Source of the DNA: a virus
Length of the DNA: 33,510 nucleotides
Strand: one strand, 5' to 3'
IMG/VR virus record: IMGVR_UViG_3300024346_004942
Coordinates: 1 to 33,510 of that record
Position numbers and translations under genes: made by a program. Position 1 is the stretch's first letter. Each line of letters begins with the position of its first letter. Below, piece after piece: positions 26,175-33,510 of this stretch. Below the pieces are notes generated by a model. It was not told where the DNA came from and searched no databases. It worked only from the letters and a program-made list of their open reading frames with translations.

Positions 26175-26809
26175 TGGCTATATCATTTAACAAACAAAAA
26201 GGCTCTGCCCAAAAATCATCACTCGAAACTTTCAATTTTAAAGACGGCGAAAACAAAATGCGTATCGTAGGCGACATTCTTGCCCGTTATGTATATTGGA
26301 TAGAAGGCGAGAATGGTAAAAATCTTCCATTGGAATGTTTATCTTTCGACCGAAACCAAGAGCGTTTCAATAACACAGAAAAAGATTGGGTTCGTGAATA
26401 CTACCCAGACTTGAAGTGTGGCTGGTCTTATGCCACTCAGTGTATTGACCCAGCAGACGGCAAAGTCAAAGTTGTAAACCTAAAGAAGAAGTTGTGGGAA
26501 CAAATCGTACAAACGGCTCAAGACGGCCTTGGCGACCCTACAGATGTAACAACCGGTTGGGACATTTGTTTCAAGCGTGTTAAAACTGGCCCACTTCCTT
26601 ACAATGTTGAGTACCAACTACAAGTATTGAAGTGTAAGAATCGCCCTCTTGACGAAGCAGAGCTTGCAGCTATTGCAGACCTCAAGTCCATGGACGATGT
26701 AATGCCACGCCCCACTCCAGACGCGCAGAAAGAACTTCTTGACCGTTTGCGTACCGGCAGCAACGATAATGATGATGAAACACTAGAAGCAGAGTTTAAC
26801 ATCGGATGA
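26174..26809 (+). CDS. Single-stranded DNA-binding protein, gp32-like
   Basis: 211 residues. It contains KDGENKMRIVGDILARYVYW (about 24-43), ECLSFDRNQERFNNTEKDWV, GWDICFKRVKTGPLPYNVEY (about 132-151), and a very acidic C-terminal tail (DNDDETLEAEF), the pattern of phage SSBs of the gp32 group. The acidic tail usually recruits replication partners. The codons are well biased, fitting a protein needed in bulk. It is followed by recombination genes with a 4-base overlap. Confidence 0.75.
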   Translation: MAISFNKQKGSAQKSSLETFNFKDGENKMRIVGDILARYVYWIEGENGKNLPLECLSFDRNQERFNNTEKDWVREYYPDLKCGWSYATQCIDPADGKVKVVNLKKKLWEQIVQTAQDGLGDPTDVTTGWDICFKRVKTGPLPYNVEYQLQVLKCKNRPLDEAELAAIADLKSMDDVMPRPTPDAQKELLDRLRTGSNDNDDETLEAEFNIG

Positions 26810-27567
26810 AGGTAATAAAAGCAAAACCAGGTATTTTCAAAGGCATTCAATATAGATCTCGGTTGGAAATTATGTGGGCTGCTTTTTTCGATTATTTTGG
26901 TATTGAATTCAACTACGAACCGGAACGATTTAACCTCAAGTCAGGTAGCTACTTACCTGACTTTTACTTGAAAAATGTCAATTTTCAAGAGGGTAAATGG
27001 GGCTACCATGGTCCGTGTGTAGAAGGGCTTTGGTTTGAAGTAAAAAACCCCTTACATTGTACAAAAATTGTAGACGGCTATGGCCAAGCAAAACATAGAG
27101 AACTAGACCATACTAGCACGCCATTTAAACTAATGGAGGAGCTAACTATGCAAACTAGTTTACAGACTTGGAACATACAACATGAATATTATGATTGCAC
27201 TCAGATTACTCCAGGGGTCATTGTTTGGTTTACTCCAGCTGATATGTATCTAGATCTATCAGGCTATAACTGTATTGAACTCGAGGATGGTATCACAGAT
27301 ACGTGTGAACCAACAGTTCAAATCGCTAACGCACTCGAGTGGGAGGCACATTGTATGTTTTGGAAGTGTCCTGCCTGTAAGACTATATCCTTTTCAAGAT
27401 CATACAGCTTGGAGGAATATGGTTTGGCACATACTAAAACCTGCAAAGGCAATCCAGCAAGACTAGCTCTAAAAGATTATGTAGTCCGAGACAGCACTGA
27501 TATACATATCATGGGAAATCATATCTTTTACGGGAATAAGCATGAAGAGATAGGAGTAGCTATATGA
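26806..27567 (+). CDS. PD-(D/E)XK nuclease with zinc-binding C-terminus
   Basis: 253 residues. YRSRLEIMWAAFFDYFG (about 17-33), then GSYLPDFYLKNV (about 47-58) and LWFEVKNPL (about 78-86) give the E, PD and E-x-K catalytic residues of a PD-(D/E)XK nuclease, similar in layout to T7 endonuclease I-type and Vsr-like enzymes. A second half holds WKCPACKTISFSRSYS and HTKTCKGNP, a possible zinc site with CxxC and HxxxC. Flanked by SSB and the SbcD-like gene with overlaps on both sides, so probably a recombination or repair endonuclease. Confidence 0.7.
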   Translation: MKVIKAKPGIFKGIQYRSRLEIMWAAFFDYFGIEFNYEPERFNLKSGSYLPDFYLKNVNFQEGKWGYHGPCVEGLWFEVKNPLHCTKIVDGYGQAKHRELDHTSTPFKLMEELTMQTSLQTWNIQHEYYDCTQITPGVIVWFTPADMYLDLSGYNCIELEDGITDTCEPTVQIANALEWEAHCMFWKCPACKTISFSRSYSLEEYGLAHTKTCKGNPARLALKDYVVRDSTDIHIMGNHIFYGNKHEEIGVAI

Positions 27568-28523
27568 TTTTATACACGGCAGACTGGCACATAAAGCTGG
27601 GGCAGAAGAATGTCCCAGTTGAGTGGGCATTAAATCGCTATAACCTATTCTTTCAGCAGATTTATGAACTGGAGAAAGAGTGCAATATGCACATTATAGG
27701 CGGTGATTTATTTGATAGGCTGCCAAATATGGAAGAGTTGGAACTTTACTTCTCGTTTATTCGAGCGGTAAAGATTCCAACCATTATCTATGACGGTAAT
27801 CATGAAGCAACTAAAAAGAATAAAACATTCTTTACACAGTTGAAACAAGTCTCACGAGACATCAATCCGTTAATACATATTGTAGATATATCTTATATTG
27901 ACCAAGATTTAGGGTATGGCATTCTTCCATACGCAGACTTACATAGAAAGGGTAGCTTAGACCACTTTGATAAGACTAAGCCTTTGTTTACTCATGTTCG
28001 TGGAGAGATTCCACCGCATGTAAAACCAGAGATAGATTTAGATTTATTAGAAGATTTCCCTGTAGTGTTTGCGGGCGACCTACACTCACACAGCAACACG
28101 CAACGTAATATAGTTTACCCTGGTAGTCCTATGACTACTTCTTTTCATCGAAACGAGGTAAAAACAGGTTATCTACTTATCAACGAAGGAGATTGGAGCT
28201 GGTTTTGGGAAGAGTTTAAATTACCACAACTAATTCGTAAAACAGTATCAGACCCTAGCGATATGCTACCTACAACCTATCATCATACTATCTATGAGCT
28301 AGAGGGTGATATTCAGGACTTAGCAGGCGTTAAAAATTCTGAGCTTCTTGATAAGAAAGTAGTAAAGAGAAATACTGAAACCTCATTGATTATTGATAAA
28401 GATATGAGCATTGAGGAAGAATTAGTAGAGTATCTAACTTATATTTTAGAAATTTCGACAGATAAAATACCAGACATACTAGGAACTTATAATGATTACG
28501 CTTCAAAAGCTGAAATGGGATAA
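27564..28523 (+). CDS. SbcD/Mre11-like nuclease subunit (gp47, D12-like)
   Basis: 319 residues. Phosphoesterase motifs in order: ADWHIKLG (D6, H8), IIGGDLFDRL (about 46-55), IYDGNHEATK (about 74-83), and VFAGDLHSHSNT (about 169-180). This is the Mre11/SbcD/gp47 family, a Mn-dependent nuclease acting with the SbcC/Rad50-like ATPase encoded next, with which it overlaps by 32 bases. The pair trims DNA ends for recombination-dependent replication. T5 calls the pair D12/D13. Confidence 0.9.
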   Translation: MILYTADWHIKLGQKNVPVEWALNRYNLFFQQIYELEKECNMHIIGGDLFDRLPNMEELELYFSFIRAVKIPTIIYDGNHEATKKNKTFFTQLKQVSRDINPLIHIVDISYIDQDLGYGILPYADLHRKGSLDHFDKTKPLFTHVRGEIPPHVKPEIDLDLLEDFPVVFAGDLHSHSNTQRNIVYPGSPMTTSFHRNEVKTGYLLINEGDWSWFWEEFKLPQLIRKTVSDPSDMLPTTYHHTIYELEGDIQDLAGVKNSELLDKKVVKRNTETSLIIDKDMSIEEELVEYLTYILEISTDKIPDILGTYNDYASKAEMG

Positions 28524-30285
28524 TTGCTTTAGCTATGGTTCTGGTAACGAGCTACAGTTAGACGACAATACAGTAACACAAATCATTGGTACTAACGGTA
28601 TGGGGAAATCCTCCATACCGTTAATCATTGAAGAAGTTCTTTATAACAAAAACTCAAAAGGTATCAAGAAAGCTGATATTCCAAACCGTTATGTTAATAA
28701 AGGATACAACATCTACCTCTCTTTTATTAAAGATGGCGAAAGTTATGAAATAACCGTAACCAGAGGTACGAATATAAAAGTAAAGCTGGAGAAGGCTGGA
28801 GAAGATATTTCTAGTCATACAGCTACAAATACTTATAAGTCTATTCAAGATATTATTGGTATTGATTTTAAAACTTTCTCTCAGCTAGTATATCAGAACA
28901 CAAATGCGAGTTTACAGTTTCTTACTGCAACTGATTCTAATCGTAAAAAGTTCCTGATAGATTTATTGCACTTAGAACATTATGTCGAATTATTTGATAT
29001 TTTTAAAGAAGCATCAAGACAGTCTGCTTTAAGTACTGCAAGTATAACTTCAAGGTTATTGACCATTGAAAAATGGCTCAATGACAATAAATTAAGTGAT
29101 ACGAATATACTGCCTCTGTTAGATTTGGATATTGATACATTGGAAGATGAGAAAGAACTGGCTTCATTGACAGTAGAACTTCAAAATATTTCCGAAAAAA
29201 ATAAAAAAATTAGTAAAAATAATCAATATAATACGTTCTTAAAAGCTATTGATATTGTAGCTATAAATAACTCTCCTGTTACACAGTTAGAAAGCTATGA
29301 TGGCTTGCAAACTGAAGTAGGGAGTTTAAAAGCAGTCGCTGCGGGTGCTCAACGCCTTTTGACAAAGTTGCAAGGATTGGGAGACCACTGTCCCACTTGT
29401 GAACAATCTGTTGATAATTTGTTCAAACAGAGTCTTATCGAAGCGGAAGTTGAGAAAACATCTACAGCAACAAGTAAGATTACGGAGTTAAATAATGAAA
29501 TTGAGCGAATTAAAGAAAACAATAAAGTCTTTACAGCTAATGCAAAAGCTAAAAAAGATTGGGAAGATTTGTATCGTTCAATTGACCAATCTTTACAGAG
29601 TGAGCCGGTGGACAAAGGAGAGCTTGATAGTCGCATATTATGCGTTCATAATCGACTACAGGGATCAAAAGAACGATTGGCATTATTATCAAAAGAAAAC
29701 GACAACAGAACCCGTAGAAACACCAGAATCCAAGTAATTCAAGAACAAACAGATGAGTTTATCACTCAACTGGAGAAGTGCCAAGCAGAACTAGACGAAC
29801 AGACTAAGTTAGATAATAATTTAGAAGTACTAAAGAAATCTTTTAGTACAAATGGATTACTCGCTTATAAGATTGAGAATCTAGTAAAAGAATTGGAAGA
29901 ATTAACCAATCAGTATCTTGGTGAATTATCAGACGGTCGTTTTACACTCGAATTTGTAGTGTCAAATGATAAGCTGAATGTGCAAATTACGGATAACGGA
30001 AACATAGTAGATATTCTAGCCCTTTCTTCTGGAGAGTTGGCTAGAGTGAATACTGCTACCCTTATCGCAATTCGCAAGTTAATGAGTAGTATTTCAAAGT
30101 CAAGAATCAATATTTTATTTTTAGACGAAGTTATCAATGTATTAGATGATGCAGGCCGCGAGAAGATGGTAGAAGTATTATTAAAAGAAGACCTCAATAC
30201 TTATATTGTATCTCATGGCTGGACGCATCCTCTACTAGAGAAGATAGAAGTAGTCAAGAACGGAAACGTGAGTGGATTAGAATAA
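28492..30285 (+). CDS. SbcC/Rad50-like ATPase subunit (gp46, D13-like)
   Basis: 597 residues. Walker A G33-T-N-G-M-G-K-S40; two coiled-coil arms (about 180-290 and 310-450) around a zinc hook C300-P-T-C303; ABC signature ALSSGELARVNTA (about 509-521) and Walker B INILFLDEVINVLD (about 540-553), with a D-loop. Complete, though shorter in the arms than bacterial SbcC. It forms the end-processing complex with the SbcD-like protein. ATPase gating of the nuclease is known for the family. Confidence 0.95.
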   Translation: MITLQKLKWDNCFSYGSGNELQLDDNTVTQIIGTNGMGKSSIPLIIEEVLYNKNSKGIKKADIPNRYVNKGYNIYLSFIKDGESYEITVTRGTNIKVKLEKAGEDISSHTATNTYKSIQDIIGIDFKTFSQLVYQNTNASLQFLTATDSNRKKFLIDLLHLEHYVELFDIFKEASRQSALSTASITSRLLTIEKWLNDNKLSDTNILPLLDLDIDTLEDEKELASLTVELQNISEKNKKISKNNQYNTFLKAIDIVAINNSPVTQLESYDGLQTEVGSLKAVAAGAQRLLTKLQGLGDHCPTCEQSVDNLFKQSLIEAEVEKTSTATSKITELNNEIERIKENNKVFTANAKAKKDWEDLYRSIDQSLQSEPVDKGELDSRILCVHNRLQGSKERLALLSKENDNRTRRNTRIQVIQEQTDEFITQLEKCQAELDEQTKLDNNLEVLKKSFSTNGLLAYKIENLVKELEELTNQYLGELSDGRFTLEFVVSNDKLNVQITDNGNIVDILALSSGELARVNTATLIAIRKLMSSISKSRINILFLDEVINVLDDAGREKMVEVLLKEDLNTYIVSHGWTHPLLEKIEVVKNGNVSGLE

Positions 30286-30462
30286 ATGGGAGCTGGTAGA
30301 CGTCGTATTTGGTGGATGTATGCAAAAACAAAGGAACAATTAGGGTTGGCAGAAGAAACCCCAAGTCAAGAGGAAGAAGATGGTAGACTCAAGAGCGAAG
30401 GGAGCGAGGGGAGAGTACTTAGTACGGGATATGTTGAGGGAGATGACCGGACTGAAGTTTGA
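30286..30462 (+). CDS. Hypothetical small protein overlapping the resolvase gene
   Basis: 58 residues starting MGAGRRRIWWMYAKTKEQLG, acidic thereafter. ATG directly follows the SbcC-like stop. The last third overlaps the resolvase-like gene by 83 bases in another frame. It fills an otherwise empty gap of 94 bases, which supports it, but only the first 31 or so residues are outside the overlap. Confidence 0.5.
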   Translation: MGAGRRRIWWMYAKTKEQLGLAEETPSQEEEDGRLKSEGSEGRVLSTGYVEGDDRTEV

Positions 30463-30826
30463 GAGGGTTCCAGCATCTGGTGCACTTGAGTATTTGAAAG
30501 GGGACTTATATGTCCCTAATCAAAGAAATCATTACTGTATCGAAGTGAAGAACTACAAAGACTCTCCATTAAGTGATAAAATATTTACACAGCCAAAGAC
30601 GAATGATTTAATTCGTTGGTGGAAGAAGTTAGTAATACAAGCAGAAGGTGGTAGTCAAAAGCCTTTATTATTTTTTAAATATGACCGTTCCAAAGTGTTT
30701 GTGTGTACAGCAGAAAAGCCAGAAGTATGTAAAGAGTGGATGTATATATCTTTTCTAGGCTGCTATGCTTTACTCGCCGAAGAATGGTTAGCAAATGAAA
30801 CAGTGGAGTTTATCGGTGGCTTTTAA
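30380..30826 (+). CDS. Holliday-junction-resolvase-like PD-(D/E)XK nuclease
   Basis: 148 residues. DSRAKGARGEYLVRDMLREM (about 3-22), SGALEYLKGDLYVPN (about 34-48) and HYCIEVKNYKD (about 52-62) give the E...GD...E-x-K layout of archaeal Hjc and phage resolvase-type nucleases. It would cleave branched DNA from recombination and packaging. It overlaps the flap endonuclease gene. Its place equals the gene between D13 and D15 in T5. Specificity for junctions is inference. Confidence 0.75.
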   Translation: MVDSRAKGARGEYLVRDMLREMTGLKFERVPASGALEYLKGDLYVPNQRNHYCIEVKNYKDSPLSDKIFTQPKTNDLIRWWKKLVIQAEGGSQKPLLFFKYDRSKVFVCTAEKPEVCKEWMYISFLGCYALLAEEWLANETVEFIGGF

Positions 30827-31646
30827 TTTTAATGAAATACAATCAGGCTCGACACTTATAGTCGATGCTCTGAACTTAGCCTTCCGATGGAAACACGCAG
30901 GCAGAACAGACTTTCGAAATGATTATGTAACAACAGTAAAATCTCTAGCAGCGTCCTATAAGTGTGGGAATGTGATTATCACAGCCGATTGGGGTTCCTC
31001 TAGCTACAGAAAGCAGATTTTACCAGAGTACAAACAGAATCGAAAAGATAAGTATGAAACACAAACTGAAGCAGAGAAGCAAGCGTTTATAGACTTCTTT
31101 GATGAGTATGAAGAAACACTAGAGTTACTCTCTGAGAGTTATAAAGTGATTCGATTTCAAGGTGTAGAGGCAGATGATCTTGCTGCCCACCTTGTAAAGC
31201 ATAAAAAGAAGTATGAATTAGATAATATTTGGCTAATTTCTAGTGACCGTGACTGGGACTTATTAGTTCAAGACGGAGTAAGTAGATTTTCTTATGTAAC
31301 TCGTAAAGAAGTAACAGTAGAAAACTGGTCAGAGCACTATGATGTAGACCGTGACCAATATATCTCCTTTAAATGTCTCACAGGCGATAAGGGCGATAAT
31401 GTTCCTGGTATTAACGGTATTGGGCCAAAGAGAGCAGAGCAGTTGATTAATGAGTATGGCGATGCAATGTCTATCTATGATAGCGTGCCTATCCCAGGTA
31501 AATATAAGTATATTCAAGAGTTAAATGAAAATGCTGAAGTATTACTAAAAAATTATGAATTAATGGATTTAATTACATATTGCGACGATGCAATAGGGGC
31601 TGACAATGTGTCAGAGATTACGCGGAGAATGATGAATGCAGATTGA
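30816..31646 (+). CDS. Flap endonuclease / 5'-3' exonuclease (T5 D15-like)
   Basis: 276 residues from GTG at 30816, chosen for the GGAG 7 bases upstream; an ATG at 30795 adds 7 residues. VDALNLAFRW (D17 region), GVEADDLAAHL (about 116-126), SSDRDWDLLV (about 139-148), and the helix-hairpin-helix LTGDKGDNVPGINGIGPKRA (about 189-208) contain the acidic metal-binding residues and the H3TH of the FEN family. T5 FEN is 291 residues. It removes RNA primers and flaps, as the polymerase here has no 5' nuclease domain. Confidence 0.9.
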   Translation: MAFNFNEIQSGSTLIVDALNLAFRWKHAGRTDFRNDYVTTVKSLAASYKCGNVIITADWGSSSYRKQILPEYKQNRKDKYETQTEAEKQAFIDFFDEYEETLELLSESYKVIRFQGVEADDLAAHLVKHKKKYELDNIWLISSDRDWDLLVQDGVSRFSYVTRKEVTVENWSEHYDVDRDQYISFKCLTGDKGDNVPGINGIGPKRAEQLINEYGDAMSIYDSVPIPGKYKYIQELNENAEVLLKNYELMDLITYCDDAIGADNVSEITRRMMNAD

Positions 31647-33405
31647 TTATAAAAGAGACAATTATCTGTCTGAGTTTAGTATTAAAACTCTCAAAGATAG
31701 ATATTTAGTAGAGGGCGAGAACAGCCCACAAGATGCATTTGCTCGTGCAGCGAAGGCTTTTGCCGATGACGATGCACATGCGCAGCGTTTGTATGACTAT
31801 GCTAGTAAGCTGTGGTTCATGTTTTCTACTCCTGTTCTTACAAATGGTGGTACAAACAGAGGAATGCCTATTAGTTGCTTCCTCAATTACGCGGAGGATA
31901 GTCGTGCAGGAATTACTGGACATTATACAGAAAACGCTTTTCTTTCTTCTGTTGGCGGTGGTATTGGTGGGTGCTGGAATGATATTCGTTCTGTAGGGAG
32001 TAAAACCTCTGCGGGGTCAGAGAGTACTGGAGTAATACCATTTTTAAAAGTAGTCGATGCGGAAATGCTAGCATTTTCACAAGGCGTAACAAGACGAGGT
32101 AGCTATGCAGCATATTTGGACATCACTCACCCTGAGATTGAAGAGTTCTTGGATATTCGTAAACCAACTGGGGGCGATGTTAATAGAAAATCTACTAATC
32201 TGCACCACGCTGTTGTTATACCAAATGAGTTTATGGAGCTAATTGAGCAAGCTACGAAAGTAGAAGGCTTTAACGATTCTTGGAAGTTAATTGACCCACA
32301 TAGTAAGAAAGTGGTAAAAACTGTATCAGCTAAAACTCTTTGGGTAAAGTTGATTCAGAATCGTGTTGAAACTGGCGAACCGTATATCATGTTCAAAGAT
32401 ACAGTTCAGGCAGCTTTACCGCAATTTCAGAAAGATTTAGGGCTACAGGTACATCACTCTAATCTTTGCTCTGAGATTACTCTTGCGACTACAAGTGAAA
32501 GAACAGCAGTATGTTGTCTATCAAGTGTAAATCTGGAAGAGTATGACGAGTGGAAAGATAATGACCAGTTCATTCCTGACCTCGTAAGAATGCTCGACAA
32601 TGTACTGGATTATTTTATTGCGAATGCACCCGATGAACTTTATAGAGCAAAGCTAAGTGCAGAAAGAGAAAGAAGTATTGGCCTGGGTGCAATGGGATTC
32701 CATGCCTATTTACAAAGACATAACATTCCATTCGAAAGCGTTCTTGCAAAAGGCGCAAATAGTAGAATGTTTAAGCGAATAAAAGAGGAAGCAGTACGTG
32801 CAACAAGACAACTTGCAACCGAGCGCGGGGAGTGTCCTGATGGTATTGGTTACGGTGTTAGGAATTCTCATCTTCTTGCTGTTGCCCCTAATGCTAGCTC
32901 TAGTATTATTTGTGGCAATACAAGCCCTAGTATTGAGCCTTACAGAGCTAACGCGTTTACTCAAAAGACAAAGAGCGGTTCAAGCCTTCTTAAAAATGAG
33001 TATTTGGAGTTCGCTCTCGATGAGATTGGACAGAATACGAGCGAAGTTTGGAAGAGTATCATTACAAATAGCGGCTCAGTACAACATCTTGATTTCTTGG
33101 ATGAATACACTAAAGAAGTATTTAAAACAGCCGTGGAAATAGACCAGCGATGGGTAGTAGAGTTTGCGGCAGATAGACAGCAGTATATTTGTCAAAGTCA
33201 GTCTTTAAATGTATTCTTTCCTGCAAACGTATCAAAGCAAGAGCTTCACGCAGTACATATGATGGCATGGAAACAAGGCGTAAAGACAATGTATTATCTA
33301 CGAAGTGAAGCAATGAAACGAGCTGAGACTGTTTCTGACGAAGCTCTTAGAAAATATATGTTTGCAAGTATAGATGAAAGCGTTTGCTTATCTTGTGAGG
33401 GGTAG
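31636..33405 (+). CDS. nrdA: Ribonucleotide reductase large subunit, class I
   Basis: 589 residues, shorter than E. coli NrdA because the N-terminal ATP-cone domain is missing. GMPISCFLN (active-site Cys), VGGGIGGCW, HHSNLCSEITL (N, C, E of the catalytic loop, about 273-283), NASSSIICGNTSPSIEP, TMYYLRSEA (Tyr pair of the radical path), and the C-terminal CLSCEG (redox Cys pair) all support a class I catalytic subunit. It reduces NDPs to dNDPs and needs a NrdB partner, probably just outside the window. Without the ATP cone it should escape dATP inhibition. A CTGCGGGGTC copy is at 32009-32018. Confidence 0.9.
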   Translation: MQIDYKRDNYLSEFSIKTLKDRYLVEGENSPQDAFARAAKAFADDDAHAQRLYDYASKLWFMFSTPVLTNGGTNRGMPISCFLNYAEDSRAGITGHYTENAFLSSVGGGIGGCWNDIRSVGSKTSAGSESTGVIPFLKVVDAEMLAFSQGVTRRGSYAAYLDITHPEIEEFLDIRKPTGGDVNRKSTNLHHAVVIPNEFMELIEQATKVEGFNDSWKLIDPHSKKVVKTVSAKTLWVKLIQNRVETGEPYIMFKDTVQAALPQFQKDLGLQVHHSNLCSEITLATTSERTAVCCLSSVNLEEYDEWKDNDQFIPDLVRMLDNVLDYFIANAPDELYRAKLSAERERSIGLGAMGFHAYLQRHNIPFESVLAKGANSRMFKRIKEEAVRATRQLATERGECPDGIGYGVRNSHLLAVAPNASSSIICGNTSPSIEPYRANAFTQKTKSGSSLLKNEYLEFALDEIGQNTSEVWKSIITNSGSVQHLDFLDEYTKEVFKTAVEIDQRWVVEFAADRQQYICQSQSLNVFFPANVSKQELHAVHMMAWKQGVKTMYYLRSEAMKRAETVSDEALRKYMFASIDESVCLSCEG

Positions 33406-33406
33406 T

Positions 33407-33510
33407 ATGAAAATATTCAAATTTAGTGCAACATGGTGTAACCCTTGTAAAATGCTATCAAAGACGCTTGATGGCATGGAACTACCCTATGAGTTAGTAG
33501 AGATTGATAT
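33407..33510 (+). CDS. Thioredoxin/glutaredoxin-like protein, 3' end outside
   Basis: 34 residues visible: MKIFKFSATWCNPCKMLSKT then GMELPYELVEID. The CNPC motif in an ATWCxPC context after the first strand is the thioredoxin-fold active site. Placed right after the reductase, it is the likely reductant that regenerates its cysteine pair. Cut by the window edge. Confidence 0.85.
   Translation, partial: MKIFKFSATWCNPCKMLSKTLDGMELPYELVEID

Noticed and set aside
28492-30285. Reading the SbcC-like protein as truncated
   Set aside because: It is shorter than bacterial SbcC, but both ATPase halves, zinc hook and signature motif are present; phage gp46 proteins have short arms.

Overview
The window is a stretch of a tailed-phage (caudovirus) genome: short, tightly packed, often overlapping genes on both strands, no host housekeeping genes and no tRNAs. 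It carries a nearly complete replication, recombination and nucleotide-metabolism set plus a lysis pair. The core gene order runs PC4-like ssDNA binder, NAD+ DNA ligase split into two genes, multi-HTH protein, DnaB-type helicase, DnaG-type primase, family A DNA polymerase, PhoH, SF2 helicase, SSB, SbcD/SbcC-like pair, resolvase-like nuclease, flap endonuclease. This resembles the T5 replication block (PC4 homologue, ligA/ligB, D5, polymerase, D10, D12/D13, D15), but several accessory families are typical of marine T4-like phages. I cannot name the phage or host. Perfect sigma70-type promoters throughout suggest a proteobacterial host whose own RNA polymerase is used.

Layout. 1-1532 (+): end of an unknown gene, a DnaQ-like exonuclease and a polyphosphate kinase 2. 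1533-2237: intergenic control region with an inverted repeat, a perfect chromosomal-type parS palindrome, a terminator, a duplicated GC-rich hairpin and two leftward promoters. 2238-4984 (+): small genes, including two paralogous HTH proteins, interrupted by a roughly 600-nt non-coding transcription unit (3049-3652) with its own promoter and terminator. 4985-5649: no genes; structured, with a possible leftward promoter. 5650-9670 (-): sixteen small genes, including bS21, an HExxH protein and two MazG-like pyrophosphohydrolases, read from at least four leftward promoters. 9700-9858: divergent promoter region. 9859-11372 (+): small proteins and the lysis genes. 11431-15179 (+): a pyrimidine-dimer-glycosylase-like conserved protein, ThyX, a MazZ-like diphosphohydrolase, an HTH protein, a nuclease/adenine-methyltransferase pair and another HTH paralogue. 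15296-33510 (+): replication and recombination block, ribonucleotide reductase and the start of a thioredoxin-like gene.

How the parts work together: MazG/MazZ-like enzymes, ThyX and ribonucleotide reductase supply dNTPs; helicase, primase, polymerase, ligase, SSB and PC4-like protein copy DNA; the SbcCD-like pair, SF2 helicase, resolvase-like nuclease and flap endonuclease serve recombination-dependent replication and DNA processing. Transcription is divided by many near-identical promoter cassettes placed exactly at stop codons. In several the promoter spacer is complementary to the leader around the ribosome-binding site, so the -10 box lies in the loop of a hairpin; at 19843-19900 this hairpin is also a textbook terminator.

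Best candidates for undescribed biology: the 600-nt structured RNA, the promoter-in-hairpin cassettes, the parS palindrome next to a phage PPK2, an over-represented 10-mer CTRCGGGGTY found in both coding and non-coding DNA, and two genes that appear to start with ATT. No searches or folding calculations were run; everything here comes from reading the sequence.
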